Positions 1 through 10,252 of a stretch of DNA of 64,000 nt are shown piece by piece (the first letter of the stretch is position 1; each line of letters begins with the position of its first letter). Origin of the DNA: Calliopsis andreniformis (taxonomy: Eukaryota; Arthropoda; Insecta; Hymenoptera; Andrenidae); contig NC_135071.1 of NCBI RefSeq assembly GCF_051401765.1, positions 4,752,961-4,816,960 on the forward strand, in the 5' to 3' direction. The notes beneath the pieces were generated by a model. That model did not search any database. It was given only the letters and a program-made list of their open reading frames with translations, and had not been told where the DNA came from. The position numbers and the translations under genes were made by a program.

Positions 1-156
1 GAACATAAAGCAAGAAGTTTACCACCATGAAGAACGTATTCAATGATTTGTCTTCCAATTTCGCTATCAACATTTCCACAAACAACAACTAAGGCTGCGT
101 TCTGTATCCATGCATTATGGTGTGCTTCGTCTAAAGATAAGCCGTAAATAGCGTAC
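1..156 (-). CDS. HLCS: Holocarboxylase synthetase (biotin-protein ligase) exon, continues beyond window
   Basis: HLCS attaches biotin to the lysine of carboxylases such as pyruvate, propionyl-CoA and acetyl-CoA carboxylase. Read on the minus strand, this exon starts after an acceptor (TTGTCCAG at 157-164) and gives YAIYGLSLDEAHHNAWIQ, then AALVVVCGNV and a GGKLLALC end. That pattern matches the N-terminal BPL_N region of eukaryotic biotin ligases, where a Gly-Gly-Lys 'LSQGGKVLGL'-type strand occurs. The first base completes a codon begun in the exon at 14408-14542, so the phase agrees. No stop occurs before the window edge. The catalytic domain must lie to the left, outside the window. Identity is recalled from family sequence features; phase agreement is seen directly. 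Confidence 0.8.
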
Positions 157-990
157 CTGGACAAGAAAAGAGAATGTAAACAATACAAAACAATAGAAAA
201 TTGTTCAACAAATTTTTTTCCAAAAATTGGAAAACAAGGAAAAGCATGTTAGAGGTTTTAAATAACAAAGTACAAAAGTACAAACTTTTCCATTTTGCAA
301 TACGACAAAAACGACGAATATTGTCTTCATGTACTCATAAAGTGCACGAACTAGCGGCTAGATATCAAGAGCCATACAATAAAAAACACTCTCAGAATGT
401 GGATGCCAAAAGCGGGATGAAAAGAAAAAAAAGAGGTGACAATGTCACTCATTTTTGTAAGTAACATAACTTTAATTGGCAAATTTTAAGAAAGCTCAGT
501 AGCTTGTACTTTGAAAAGGTGTCTCGACAACTAACCTAGGTGATTCAGGTTTAGTTTTGACAGATCCTAGTAGAATGTCTCCTAAACTTCCGAAAAGACA
601 ACTGACCTTTTAGTTAGGCCTATTTTTGAAGTTCTTTACATATGCTCACGATACCTGACTACTTTCGCCTATAACGTCAGTTACTCAAATTTCCAACTTC
701 CATCAAACGTTACCATTATTAGGAGATTCGATAGAGTCGCGCATCAATTACTTACGGAAAAGAAAAATCAGCGCAAGACGAAGTTTCTTTTCTGCTAGAC
801 TCAAGCAACTGATTTTGAAACACGCAGCTCGTATAGTTGCATGTGCAGTGGTGCGTCAAATTCTCGAAACTCAGGGCAGCACGGGCCTCCTGATTAGGCG
901 CCGCCTGGTGTGTTCAAGCGAAACTAAACTTGTCAGTTTTTTACTCTATTTTATCTCTAACCTGGCAAAAAGCACTGCCAAATCGCACTA
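157..990. other. HLCS intron, no gene seen
   Basis: AT-rich intronic sequence upstream (minus-strand sense) of the exon at 1-156. The short open frame at 201-464 is lysine-rich low-complexity translation without a recognisable domain. I see no repeat shared with the rest of the window here. Confidence 0.5.
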
Positions 991-1288
991 ACGCTTTACG
1001 TCCTTATATAGAAAGGTTTTGAGCTGGAAAAGGGCTCATTCGATAGAGAAAGGTTCAATCTAGTCCGCGCTGGTCATGATTTCGATCAGAACAATCTCTA
1101 AATTATCTAAAAATGCTTAGATTTCATGGCTGTGAATTTGTCGATTTTTGCTTTACTTTGAACATTCATATTACTGAACATCAGCAGAATCTGATTAAAT
1201 CATGACCAACACGGACTAGATTGAACCTTGCTCTATTGAATGAGCCCTTTTCCATGCCAAAATGTTTCAATATAAGGACGTAAAGCGT
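991..1288. repeat. Small inverted repeat (MITE-like)
   Basis: Arms 991-1079 and 1200-1288 are imperfect reverse complements (acgctttacgtccttata against tataaggacgtaaagcgt, and gactagattgaacc in the right arm). Similarity fades outward on both sides to about 960 and 1325. No target duplication or coding capacity was identified, so its class is unknown. Confidence 0.65.
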
Positions 1289-1413
1289 CAGCGCGTAAAC
1301 CACTGTTTTTTCCTAATTTTGACGGTAATCTCACCGCCCTGACATATCTGATCCTAGGCCCTTAAATCAGTATGTGAAATATTGTCTACTTATTCTGGGA
1401 CACCCTCTAAATA

Positions 1414-1645
1414 CAGGGTGTTTCTGAACAGTAAAGCATAATTGTAAGGCGTGTTTCTAGACACCAAAATAAAACGAAAATCAAGAATAACGGCTTCAGG
1501 ATTGAGGCTTTGTTTGTTAGTTATAAGTGTCTAAACATGGGGTGGAAATCACTAGAAACGAGTCCGCGCGAAGGCTTCGGACAGTAACTTTCCGTATGGC
1601 AGGGCAGACCTGACATAAGGAAGGGGAGAGATCAGCTATCGACGG
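1414..1645 (+). repeat. Repeat family copy with CAGGGTGTTTCTGAACAG end
   Basis: Begins after a TA with CAGGGTGTTTCTGAACAG and continues through 'tttgttagttataagtg' and 'ggaaggggagagatc'. The same order of words occurs at 26105-26336 and, as two facing arms, at 57019-57343. This is probably one half of a DNA transposon or foldback family. Just to the left (about 1398-1409) lies GGGACACCCT, which looks like the right end of another TA-flanked element. Confidence 0.55.
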
Positions 1646-1700
1646 CAGAGCTGGCGAATATTTGAAATAGATTAGTAGAAATACTGACTATTGAAATATT
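1646..1700 (+). repeat. Isolated hAT-type terminal repeat
   Basis: CAGAGCTGGCGAATATTTGAAATAG closely resembles the left end of the hAT element at 21498 (CAGAGCTGGGGAAAATAGG followed by TATTTGAAATAGAT). No matching right end is visible nearby, so this is a solitary terminus or deletion relic. Confidence 0.5.
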
Positions 1701-2949
1701 TCCCATAACAAGTACAATTTCGTTACACTATTTTCAATTGTATGTATATATATAAAATTCCATTTTAAAAATACACTGATGATCTCGAAATTTTGTAAAA
1801 AAGTCATGACAATAAATTTTTCTACGTTTACATATGCAGCTTGAAAGTATACACCTTGGTCTTGAGAAGCTTTCCATGTTAGAAAAAATAAAGCACATAT
1901 TTAGATAATCCCATTTAGCTGGTCCACCCTATATATACATTACTTGTACAGGGTGTAAAAAAAGTAATGGTTACGGCTTCTAGGGGTGAAAGTAAACGTC
2001 TGGATCGGTGGACATTTGAAAAAAAAGTTGCCGCAAAATTGTTTGTAACAATGAAAAAAATTGTTAAAGTTTTTTATTGCGTAAATGTGTTCTATGTGTC
2101 TAGTAGAAAAAAAGTCTAAAAGGAATCATGGTCCGGAAATGCACCGTTTAGGCGCTATAACATTGTTAACATATACGGAGGAATGAGCGCGGAGGCGCCA
2201 CTCACACAGAGCCTAGCGCGCGGCTGACGCACACGGGCACGTATGGACCGACTGCGCAGTTCACTGGTGTGCGCTCCACATCGTTCTACACCAGCACGTT
2301 ATACGTAAGAGAAAAACAGACATTTTCGCTAATTTCTTGCTACGCATTCCCGTGACCCCGATACACGCACATTCACGCATACTCGTTTCTTTAATCCTTT
2401 AAAACAACAAGGACGAAATGGTCATAAATATATCGATACACGAAACAGCTGAAATACGTTAACCTTTGGCCACTGAATATGTGGTTCCAAATGCTCCTTC
2501 TTATCCTTTCATGTCAGGAACAAACGCTAATGATTCTTCAACATGTAATACCACTAATATTAAATTATTACTAATAGTTAGAAATGCATTAATTAGTATA
2601 TATTATATGAATCTATAACAGTATGTAACGATATATAACAATATTGCGTGCATTCATAGAGTCTGTATTTGCATTAATAATTGAACCGTGTTTTGCATTG
2701 ATGCCTTAACCTACAAATAACTCGTTTTGGTAAATCGAGCATTTTTTACTAAAATAATCTACTCTAGCAATTTTTTAGTATAATTACGAATATAATTAAT
2801 TTAAATAATTGTTCACATGTAAGGATATAGTAGTTTACAAACAAAATATAACCTACTTCATTTAAAACACAAGAGTAAATTAATTATCTAATTATTATTA
2901 GGTAGGATTTCAGAAGGGTAATACGTATTACATATATCATATAATATAC

Positions 2950-3262
2950 TATAAGCAGCGCTCCCTACCAAATGTACCTGCTCTAGGTCATGTTTTTTTC
3001 TTGCAAAGGATAGTACGAGCCGCTGAGGCGGGCACTGTTGTATGAGCGTTTTCCGTGTGCAGACCTAGTTTTGTGAAGTGAGTGCTTGATGTTAAAAGTG
3101 CTATTTGTTCGATGTCAAGTGAGTGCCTTGTTTTTGCAAATTGTTGACTGGTTGGTTTGTGCGGTGGACTTCGTTCCTCACATTGTGATTCGAATTAAGA
3201 TTGTATTAGGTCATACCCGACTTACTTCTTTTTTTTATAAATTTCTGATTCTGATTCTAAAA
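2950..3262 (+). repeat. 5' LTR of Gypsy element
   Basis: The 313-base direct repeat starts TATAAGCAGCGCTCCC and ends TTCTAAAA; its partner is 7864-9186 once the insertion there is removed. A 4-base target duplication ATAC lies at 2946-2949 and 9187-9190. The ends are not the canonical TG..CA. Confidence 0.8.
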
Positions 3263-3347
3263 TCAGAAGTGAGATAAAGAACTAAAATCTCGCGCATTTA
3301 TGCGAGGAACAGAGTATTTTGTTTACGTTAAGGATTGACTTATTTGT

Positions 3348-4592
3348 GTGTTGAAATGTCTGACGCTCGCACACCTTTGCTTCGTCATGCCTGCTGTCAG
3401 GCAGAACCGCGATCGTGTGCTGATGCAAGTAATCAGTCGCAAGGTTGTTTTCATAAATGTTGTACTTGATGATTCGAGACGTCGTTCGCCTAATATTACG
3501 CGTAATAGCTCGCGGTACAGTCATTCGCGTGGTCATAGTCCGCGCTCACTGTCTAAGCGGGCTCGCGGATCAGACTATCTACTACATGAAGCATTATACT
3601 CAATTCTAGTGAAATTAAATACGATTGAAGGCAACAACTCCAACGTAAACACCGCCGTCTCGAGTGAAGTGAACGGACGAAACTGTCTTGCCAACCCTGC
3701 GGGCACCCACCGTTCGGTAACAAACAACTCCATAGAAACGCAAGTCCGTGGCGCGATAGGTGTTTCAGACGTTCTGACTCACGAAAAACTAAACCCGGGG
3801 TGTATAGCTAACCTCAATGTAGCTTGTCATACACAAGAAACCAACTTTTCCACAAATAACCGCTACTTACCAGCCAGAAATTCCGACGTTACCGACTCAG
3901 CCAAAGTACTTGTGGAAGCCATTAGATCATTGCAGCCAATCCGATGGCAACACTATTTCGTTTCCAACTTTGATCCTTCTATTCATGATATTACGCAATG
4001 ATGTGAGGAAGTAAACCGTGCACAAACCGCGAATAGCTAGAATGACTGTCGGTGTTTGTCGCGAGTGGCTTCGTGTCTTAAGGGTGATGCAGGGGTTTGG
4101 TTGAACGAATGGGTTACAAACGATCGCACGTGGTGCAACTTTAAACTTGAATTCATGCCCTTGTGTCTCCGTAAGCTAGACTATGCTAATATCTTATATG
4201 AGGCAATGAACACCACATCAGATAAGTACTCGACTTACTCGGAATACGCACGTCGAACTTTACTGCGCCTCAGAATAGTTAAAGGTCTCAGTAATGAACT
4301 TATGACCGTGATAGTAATACGTGGCATTGATAATCCCCAAGTGCGAGCAGCGGCTGCTAATGCTGATCTTACATCCGAAACTTTAGTTACATTTCTGTCT
4401 ATATACGCCAAATCTGGTCGTGGGAAACAAGATCAATCTCGCGATTCTCATCCTTTATTTAAAAAGCGTCCATTACAAGACGCACATGGTAAAAATGATT
4501 TAAAATATTTTTCTTGCAACCGGAGAGGGCATAAAGGACGTAATTGTAGAGAAAGTTATCCCAACCCGAATTCCACACCGGTACTAATTTAA
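3348..4592 (+). pseudogene. Gypsy gag, broken
   Basis: The Gag structural protein is readable in one frame apart from TGA at 3999-4001 and TAG at 4038-4040, both at positions where tryptophan is plausible. The natural start is probably the ATG at 3355 in a neighbouring frame (MSDARTPLLRH), which needs a shift near 3460. Early residues are Arg/Ser-rich (SRRRSPNITRNSSRYSHSRG). The middle has a Retrotrans_gag-like helical region (LKGDAGVWLNEWV, then YSEYARRTLLRLR). A zinc-knuckle-like CNRRGHKGRNC follows, with the first Cys apparently replaced. A second knuckle, CTFCKKPGHTEDIC, lies beyond the MITE at about 4984-5025. Confidence 0.75.
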
Positions 4593-4948
4593 CCCTTTGC
4601 ACTCGAAGTTTATTTTGAGTCATATTACCAGCAACTCGAAGCCATTTGAGTGAAAAGATCATATTCACATGTAAGTTCATGATATACGCATTGAAAGAAA
4701 AGTCATCGTTGTATGTTATTATTTTTATTGTATGTTGTTATTGCTGTTATCGAGAGCATAACAATCTGCGAGCCGCGACCGTCATTTGTCACCAACAGCG
4801 AAATATCCTATAACTAATTTTTACGATTTGTTTTTGTTCTCATGTTAAAAACTGAAAATTAATTCCATTGTCTCCGTAGCGGAGCCCTCGAGTTTGAAGA
4901 CAAATTTAAAATGGCTCCGCTCCGGAGCCCTCGAGTGCAAAGGGTTAA
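4589..4948. mobile_element. piggyBac-type MITE (TTAA target site)
   Basis: A 360-base insertion in the Gypsy gag/pol junction is bounded by TTAA on both sides, with terminal repeats CCCTTTGCACTCGA and TCGAGTGCAAAGGG. The Gypsy frame resumes after it. TTAA duplication and CCCTTT ends are typical of piggyBac non-autonomous elements. It has no coding capacity. Confidence 0.85.
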
Positions 4949-7410
4949 ACCCTAATTTGACATCAAGGATTCCAACTTTGACTTGTACATTCTGTAAAAA
5001 GCCCGGACACACAGAAGATATATGTTTTGCCAAAAACCGTTCCGAACTCTGTAACCAGCATAAAATTAATTTATGCGGTGATAGGTCATCTGAAGTTATC
5101 AGAAACAATGACGTGTCTGCTGCTGTTGTTGAGGGTGTGCCAATGGATGTGCTAATTGACAGTGGCGCACTTAATATATCGCTTGTTTCTTCAGATGTGT
5201 TAAAATACCTACCGTGTCATCCAAAACCAACTCACTGTGTTTTGAAAGGTATTAGTGATTGGGAAATAATTGCTTCATCGTATGTGACGGTGACTATTGA
5301 CTTTAGCGAGATCGCTGTCGAGGCAGATCTTGTTGTCGTACCCTCGTCTTGCATGAATACGTCAATTGTTATCGGAACTGATGTACTTAACCGTGATGGT
5401 GTGACCTACATCCGGACAAAAGACAGACAATACTTAACTCATACCCCTTATGCCTTCCCTAAAGTTAATACGGTGCAAATAGACCGCTCATTCGAAATTA
5501 ACACGCCTCTTCAGAGTGAGGAACGTGAGTCTCTAATGGCAGTTATTAATGAGTTTTCGGACTTTTTGATTACGGGTACAGCTTCAACTACCGTCAAGAC
5601 TGGCAAAATGGAAATTAAACTGACTAACCCTACTCCTGTCGTATATCGTCCATACAAACTTTCTTACGAGGAAAAACTTGGAGTTCGTGAAATCATTAAG
5701 GATCTTCTAGACAAGGGCATTATCAGAGAATCTCAGTCTGAATATGCGAGCCTGATCATACTCGTTAAAAAAAAGGATGGAAGCGACAGGATGTGCGTGG
5801 ATTTCAGAGCACTCAATCAGTTGACGATAAAAGGTCGATATCCCCTCCCGCTGATAAATGATCACATTGATAGATTGGGTAACTACAAATATTTCACCAG
5901 TCTTGACATGGCTACAGGTTTTCACCAAATTCCTATCAGCAAGGAGTCGATTCCTCTTACTGGCTTTGTCACGCCGGAGGGCCATTATGAATATTTAAAA
6001 ATGCCGTATGGACTGACCAACTCCCCAATAGTCTATCAAAGAATTATAAATAATACGTTGCGAAGTCTTATTTACGCAGGATGTGTTCTGGTATATGTTG
6101 ATGACGTATTAATTATGAGTTCGACTATATCGAAGGGCATTATTATTATTGCGTGATGTTCTTAAAACACTTACTGAGGCTGGGTTTTCAATAAATCTTC
6201 GAAAATGCGCATTTCTTGCAACGGAAGTCGAGTACCTAGGAAGAATCGTGAGTCAGGGTCAGGTTAGACCGAGCCCTAGTAAAGTAGAAGCTCTAGTAAA
6301 AGCATCTGTTTCCACAAATGTGAGATAAGTAAGGCAATTTCTCGGCCTTGCTGGCTACTTCCGGCGATACATCAAAGACTACTCCTCTAAAACTTCTTGT
6401 ATAGCTCACTCAACCAAGCAGGGAGTAAACTTTAACTGGGGTTCAGAACAAGAAAACTTTTCAGAACAAGAAGAACTTATCCAGCACTTGACCAGCAAGC
6501 CTGTCCTCGCCATCTTTAACCCGAAGCTATCAACAGAAGTCCACACGGTCGCAAGCAGTGCTGGATACGGTGCTATCCTTCTACATACGCACGAAGATAG
6601 TAAAAATCATGTAATTTCTTACTTCAGCAAAGTGACCCAAGGTACTGAGTCGAAGTACCATTCCTATGAACTGGAGACGCTAGCTGTCGTGAAAGCGTTA
6701 GAGCATTTTCGTCATTATCTTCTTGGGCTGCGCTTCAAAATCGTCACGAACTGCAACGCTCTTAAGGCCACTGAACGCAAAAACGATCTCTTAGCGCGTG
6801 TCACTCACTGGTGGATCTACATGCAAGACTTTGACTTTTCTATCAAGTATAGGAAAGGAGTTATGATGCCTCGTGCTGACTATCTCATGCCTCCTAGTCC
6901 GATACGCTTTGGAAGTTACAGCTGGACTTAAACATTACGAAACAAAAGACTACACAAGTCTATGCACTAAATCTGATGATTGGAACTGATGCTACTACAC
7001 CGGTTATACGTGCTCTCATTCATGATATTGTTGTTGAGAACTCCCAACCTAACAAGCAAGCTTGGCGTTAAATTTTTAGAAGTCGAGCAAGTGAGCTCCT
7101 CAAGAAGAACCAGGAACAACAGGACACCACGGTTAACAAACAAAGGCATCCTCCGCGAATATTTAAAGTAGATGATTTTGTATTTGTTATAAAATACTTA
7201 CAGTCCACAGGAAAACTGGATTCTGGTATGCGAGGCCCCTACAGGGTGATAAAAGTATTGCCCAACGGACGCTACGAACTAAAGCTGCTTAGTGGTGGCT
7301 ATGGCAAAACAACCCAAGTAGCGGCACAGTACATGGTACCGTGGAAAGGCGAGCGGTGTCCAGAAACTTGTGCTGTTTTTTTCGAAAGTAAGTTGCTTAT
7401 CTTATTTTGT
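4949..7410 (+). pseudogene. Gypsy pol (PR-RT-RNase H, integrase remnant), broken
   Basis: Polyprotein of the Gypsy element. Visible in order: aspartic protease motif LIDSGA (about 5152-5169); reverse transcriptase from KKKDGSDRMCVDFRALNQ through LDMATGFHQI to the catalytic YVDD (about 6097-6108); RNase H with AGYGAILL and SYELETLAVVKALEHFRHYL (about 6560-6720); then only the integrase C-terminal MRGPYRVIKVLPNGRYELK (7228-7300). Frames break near 6140 and there is a stop at about 6326. The catalytic core of integrase is absent between about 6930 and 7170. Non-functional. Confidence 0.85.
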
Positions 7411-7422
7411 GATAATGTAGCG

Positions 7423-7587
7423 TGTGTCGCTACTCCTAGGCGTTTAGTCGCCTGTAGCATGTGTCGCTACTCCTAGGCGTTAGTCGCCTGTAGCGTGTGT
7501 CGCTACTCCTAGGCGCTATTCGCCTTAGCGTGTGTCACTACTCTCGGGCATTAGTCGCCCGCAACATGCGTCGCTCCACCTGACGCA
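7423..7587 (+). repeat. Tandem 36-38 base repeats, each a stem-loop, in Gypsy 3' region
   Basis: Four tandem units (gtgtcgctactcctaggcg...) are followed by a fifth hairpin. Each folds. Unit 1 is 7429-7458: GCTAC/GTAGC outside, AGGCG/CGCCT inside. Unit 2 is 7466-7494 with the same stems. Unit 3 is 7502-7529: GCTA/TAGC and AGGCG/CGCCT. Unit 4 is 7545-7561: CGGGC/GCCCG. A final one is 7567-7587: TGCGTC/GACGCA. Another candidate is 7737-7765 (GTAGC/GCTAC around CCTG/CAGG). Stems change between units while pairing is kept. The array lies downstream of pol and upstream of the 3' LTR. Confidence 0.8.
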
Positions 7588-7863
7588 AGCTATATCCTTT
7601 GGCACAAAAAGATGTGACGCATAGTGGCTAACTTTCGATATACTTCGGGCCACATCATACTTTGGCCTTGTTTGCGATGTTTTACTTATTTACAGATGAC
7701 GAAACAGACGAGTCCAATGTAGACCGCGTTGCATCAGTAGCTGACCCTGTTACAGGCTCGGCTACGTCTGCAGGTAGATCGAGGTAGCAGTAGCCTATTA
7801 CTAATTTTGACAACTCCACGCTGTAAGATCCCGTCGGGGACGACAAGACATCAGGAGAGGCCG

Positions 7864-9186
7864 TATAAGCAGCGCTCCCTACCAAATGTACCTGCCCTAG
7901 GCCATGTTTTTTTTTTTGCGAAGGATAGGACGAGCCGCTGAGGCGGGCACTGTTGCATGAGCGTTCTCCGTGTACAGACCTACTTTTGTGAAGTGAGTGT
8001 TTGATCTTAAAAGTGCTATTTGTTCGATGTCAAGTAAGTGCCTTATTTTGCAAACTGTTGACTGGTTGGTCGGTGCGGTGTACAGTAATGTTGCGGACGA
8101 GAGCCGCTCTCGGGTCTGGTCGCGACTCTCGTCCGCGACTGGTAGTCGATTCGGCTTCCTTTGCTCTCGGTCGCCGAGATAATTGGTACACGACCGGAGA
8201 AGCAAAAAAAAGGGTCTTGCTCGAGCTCGATGCCCGAAATCAATGACGTCAGAAAAGACAAGGATAGCATTAGGGATTTAATAGGAAAAATTAAAGTTCC
8301 TTATTTGCAAATAGATTTTCACGCAAGTAACACCAATCGATTCCTTGTGCTCTCCCGATAAAAATGATATCAAATACGACATGATTCCTATTATTTATAA
8401 TAAAGATATTTAAATAATAAAGGTTGGAACCCTGCGACGGTTACGGAGAATCGTCAAAGTTACTTTTCTATCAGTTCTTTACGAGCTAAAAATGACATAA
8501 ACAGAATTTATGTATATTATATTTAATCAATGTCGCAAAGAAGATATTAAAAATAAAAATTTCTAAACATTTAAAACGGAACTTATATACATACTTTTTG
8601 TATTACGCTTTCATTTTCTTAATAATTTCAGTCATTAAATAATTAAACACGAAAATATGAGGGAATAATAGGGAGTTAGCCCTACGACGAGAGCCGCGCT
8701 CGTCGAATCGATTACCACTCACGGACGAGAGTCGCGCTCGGGTCTGTTTACGAGCATGACCTTTCGTTCTACAAACCAAGTTTTATGTATCTTTGTTAAA
8801 AATAATCGGAATCATGTCGTGTTTGACATCATTTTAATCGGGAGAGCACAAGGAATCGATTGGTGTTACTTGCGTGAAAATCCGTTTGCGAATAAGAAAC
8901 TTCAATTTTTCCTATTTAAATCCCTAATGCTATCGTTGTTTTTTATGACATCCTTGTTCTCGGGCGTCGAGCTCGAACGCGATGGTTCTAAGAATTGGTT
9001 TCTCGGCGGCACGTATCAAACGAGGTAGTGGGGATAAACCGCGGCTCTCGTCCGTGTAGACGAAACGGCTCTCGTCCGCAACATTACTCTACTTCGTTCC
9101 TCACATTGTGATTCGAATTAAGATTGTATTAGGTCATACTCGACCTATTTCTTTTTTTTTATAAATTTTTGATTCTGATCCTAAAA
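7864..9186 (+). repeat. 3' LTR of Gypsy element, split by an inserted MITE
   Basis: Matches the 5' LTR at 2950-3262 in two pieces, 7864-8082 and 9090-9186, separated by the TA-flanked foldback at 8083-9089. Followed by ATAC, the element's target duplication. Confidence 0.8.
8083..9089. mobile_element. Foldback MITE (TA target) inside the 3' LTR
   Basis: Starts CAGTAATGTTGCGGACGAGAG and ends CTCTCGTCCGCAACATTACTC, with TA at 8081-8082 and 9090-9091. The two arms mirror each other over several hundred bases (for example ggaatcgattggtgttac against gtaacaccaatcgattcc). GACGAGAG/CTCTCGTC recurs several times inside. A 5'-truncated copy lies at 27290-28221. Open frames here are by-products of the palindrome. 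Confidence 0.8.
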
Positions 9187-10011
9187 ATACGCATATTATT
9201 GATATTTGTCTATTTGAAATTGCTAATGATTTAAAGCACAATATAATACAAATAACAGATTGTAATTACACTGAAAATTACATATAGAACATAAGTGCAA
9301 AACGGTTGTTTAATAACCATTGTTCAATAAGACAACTCGTAAAAGTAATTTTAAGCTTCAGAAATTCAAAAAATTCTTAAGTATGTATTCATTAGTAAAT
9401 ATATCATTAATTACTTTCTTTTCAATAATACTGTTATATATCATGAATTACGTTCTCCACAATTTCTTAAATATTCTCTATATATTTCACGAGCTTCTAC
9501 ATAATTACGATTCGCTTCGTCAATAGCACGAAATATTAACCGAATGTTCGTAAAGTTGCAACGAAAATTTCTAAGACATCGCGGCAGGATGGTGGTAAAA
9601 TTATAGGAATTAAGAAATCATTTAAAATAACTATTGTATCAAAGAATAATATTAAAAACAGTGATACCTGATCAAAGATAATCTTTGTATGAAACTGTTC
9701 ACAGCAGTTAAAACACTCTGGCACTTAAAAGTCGCAATAAAAATACACAACACTAGTCATGTAATTGAGAAATATGTTTCTCAGTATCATACGTTCAACA
9801 CTCCCGTTCGAATACCTTTGGCTTACATGGAATCGAAGCAAGTGGTAGAATGGTACTTTGGGAGGAATAGCCAGCTTTGCCGCATCATCGCTTGTTTCAT
9901 GATCTGATTTTTAGCTACTGGAAATTCGTTAGTTTGTCGTGGAACGGAATAGGTGGCGGGGAGGTGGCATTCTGCCTGCTCTGCTTTTTAGATAACCCAG
10001 ACCAAACCCAG
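9187..10011. other. Interior of the outer transposon, no gene recognised
   Basis: Sequence between the Gypsy 3' LTR and the right arm of the 1949-14284 element. Short frames at 9689-9907 (+) and 9536-9724 (-) show no domain I recognise. It may be the remains of internal sequence of the outer transposon. Confidence 0.4.
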
Positions 10012-10252
10012 ACACTATGAATGCACGCAATATTGTTATATATCGTTACACACTGTTATATATTCATATAATATATACTAATTAATGCATTTCTAACTAT
10101 TAGTAAAAAATATAAATGTTCTCAATTAGTGGTATTACATGTTGAAGAATCATTAGCGTTTGTTCCTTACACGAAAGGATAAGAAGGAGCATTTGGAACC
10201 ACACATTCACTGGCCAAAGATTGACGTATTTGCTGTTCCGTGTAGCGATATA

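Larger units (their letters stand above)
2950..9186 (+). mobile_element. Ty3/Gypsy LTR retrotransposon, decayed, with nested MITEs
   Basis: The order is LTR, gag, protease, reverse transcriptase, RNase H, remnant integrase C-terminus, 3' hairpin repeats, LTR, all plus strand with an ATAC duplication. Most of the integrase core is missing. Nonsense codons and frameshifts interrupt gag and pol, so the copy is dead. It sits inside the transposon at 1949-14284 and so is younger than that element, but older than the MITEs it contains. Confidence 0.85.

Noticed and set aside
201..464. 87-codon frame near the window start
   Set aside because: Intronic, low-complexity basic translation with no domain, on the strand opposite to the host gene.
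7997..8361. Multiple short frames in the 3' LTR
   Set aside because: Produced by the foldback MITE inserted in the LTR; neither the LTR nor the MITE encodes protein.
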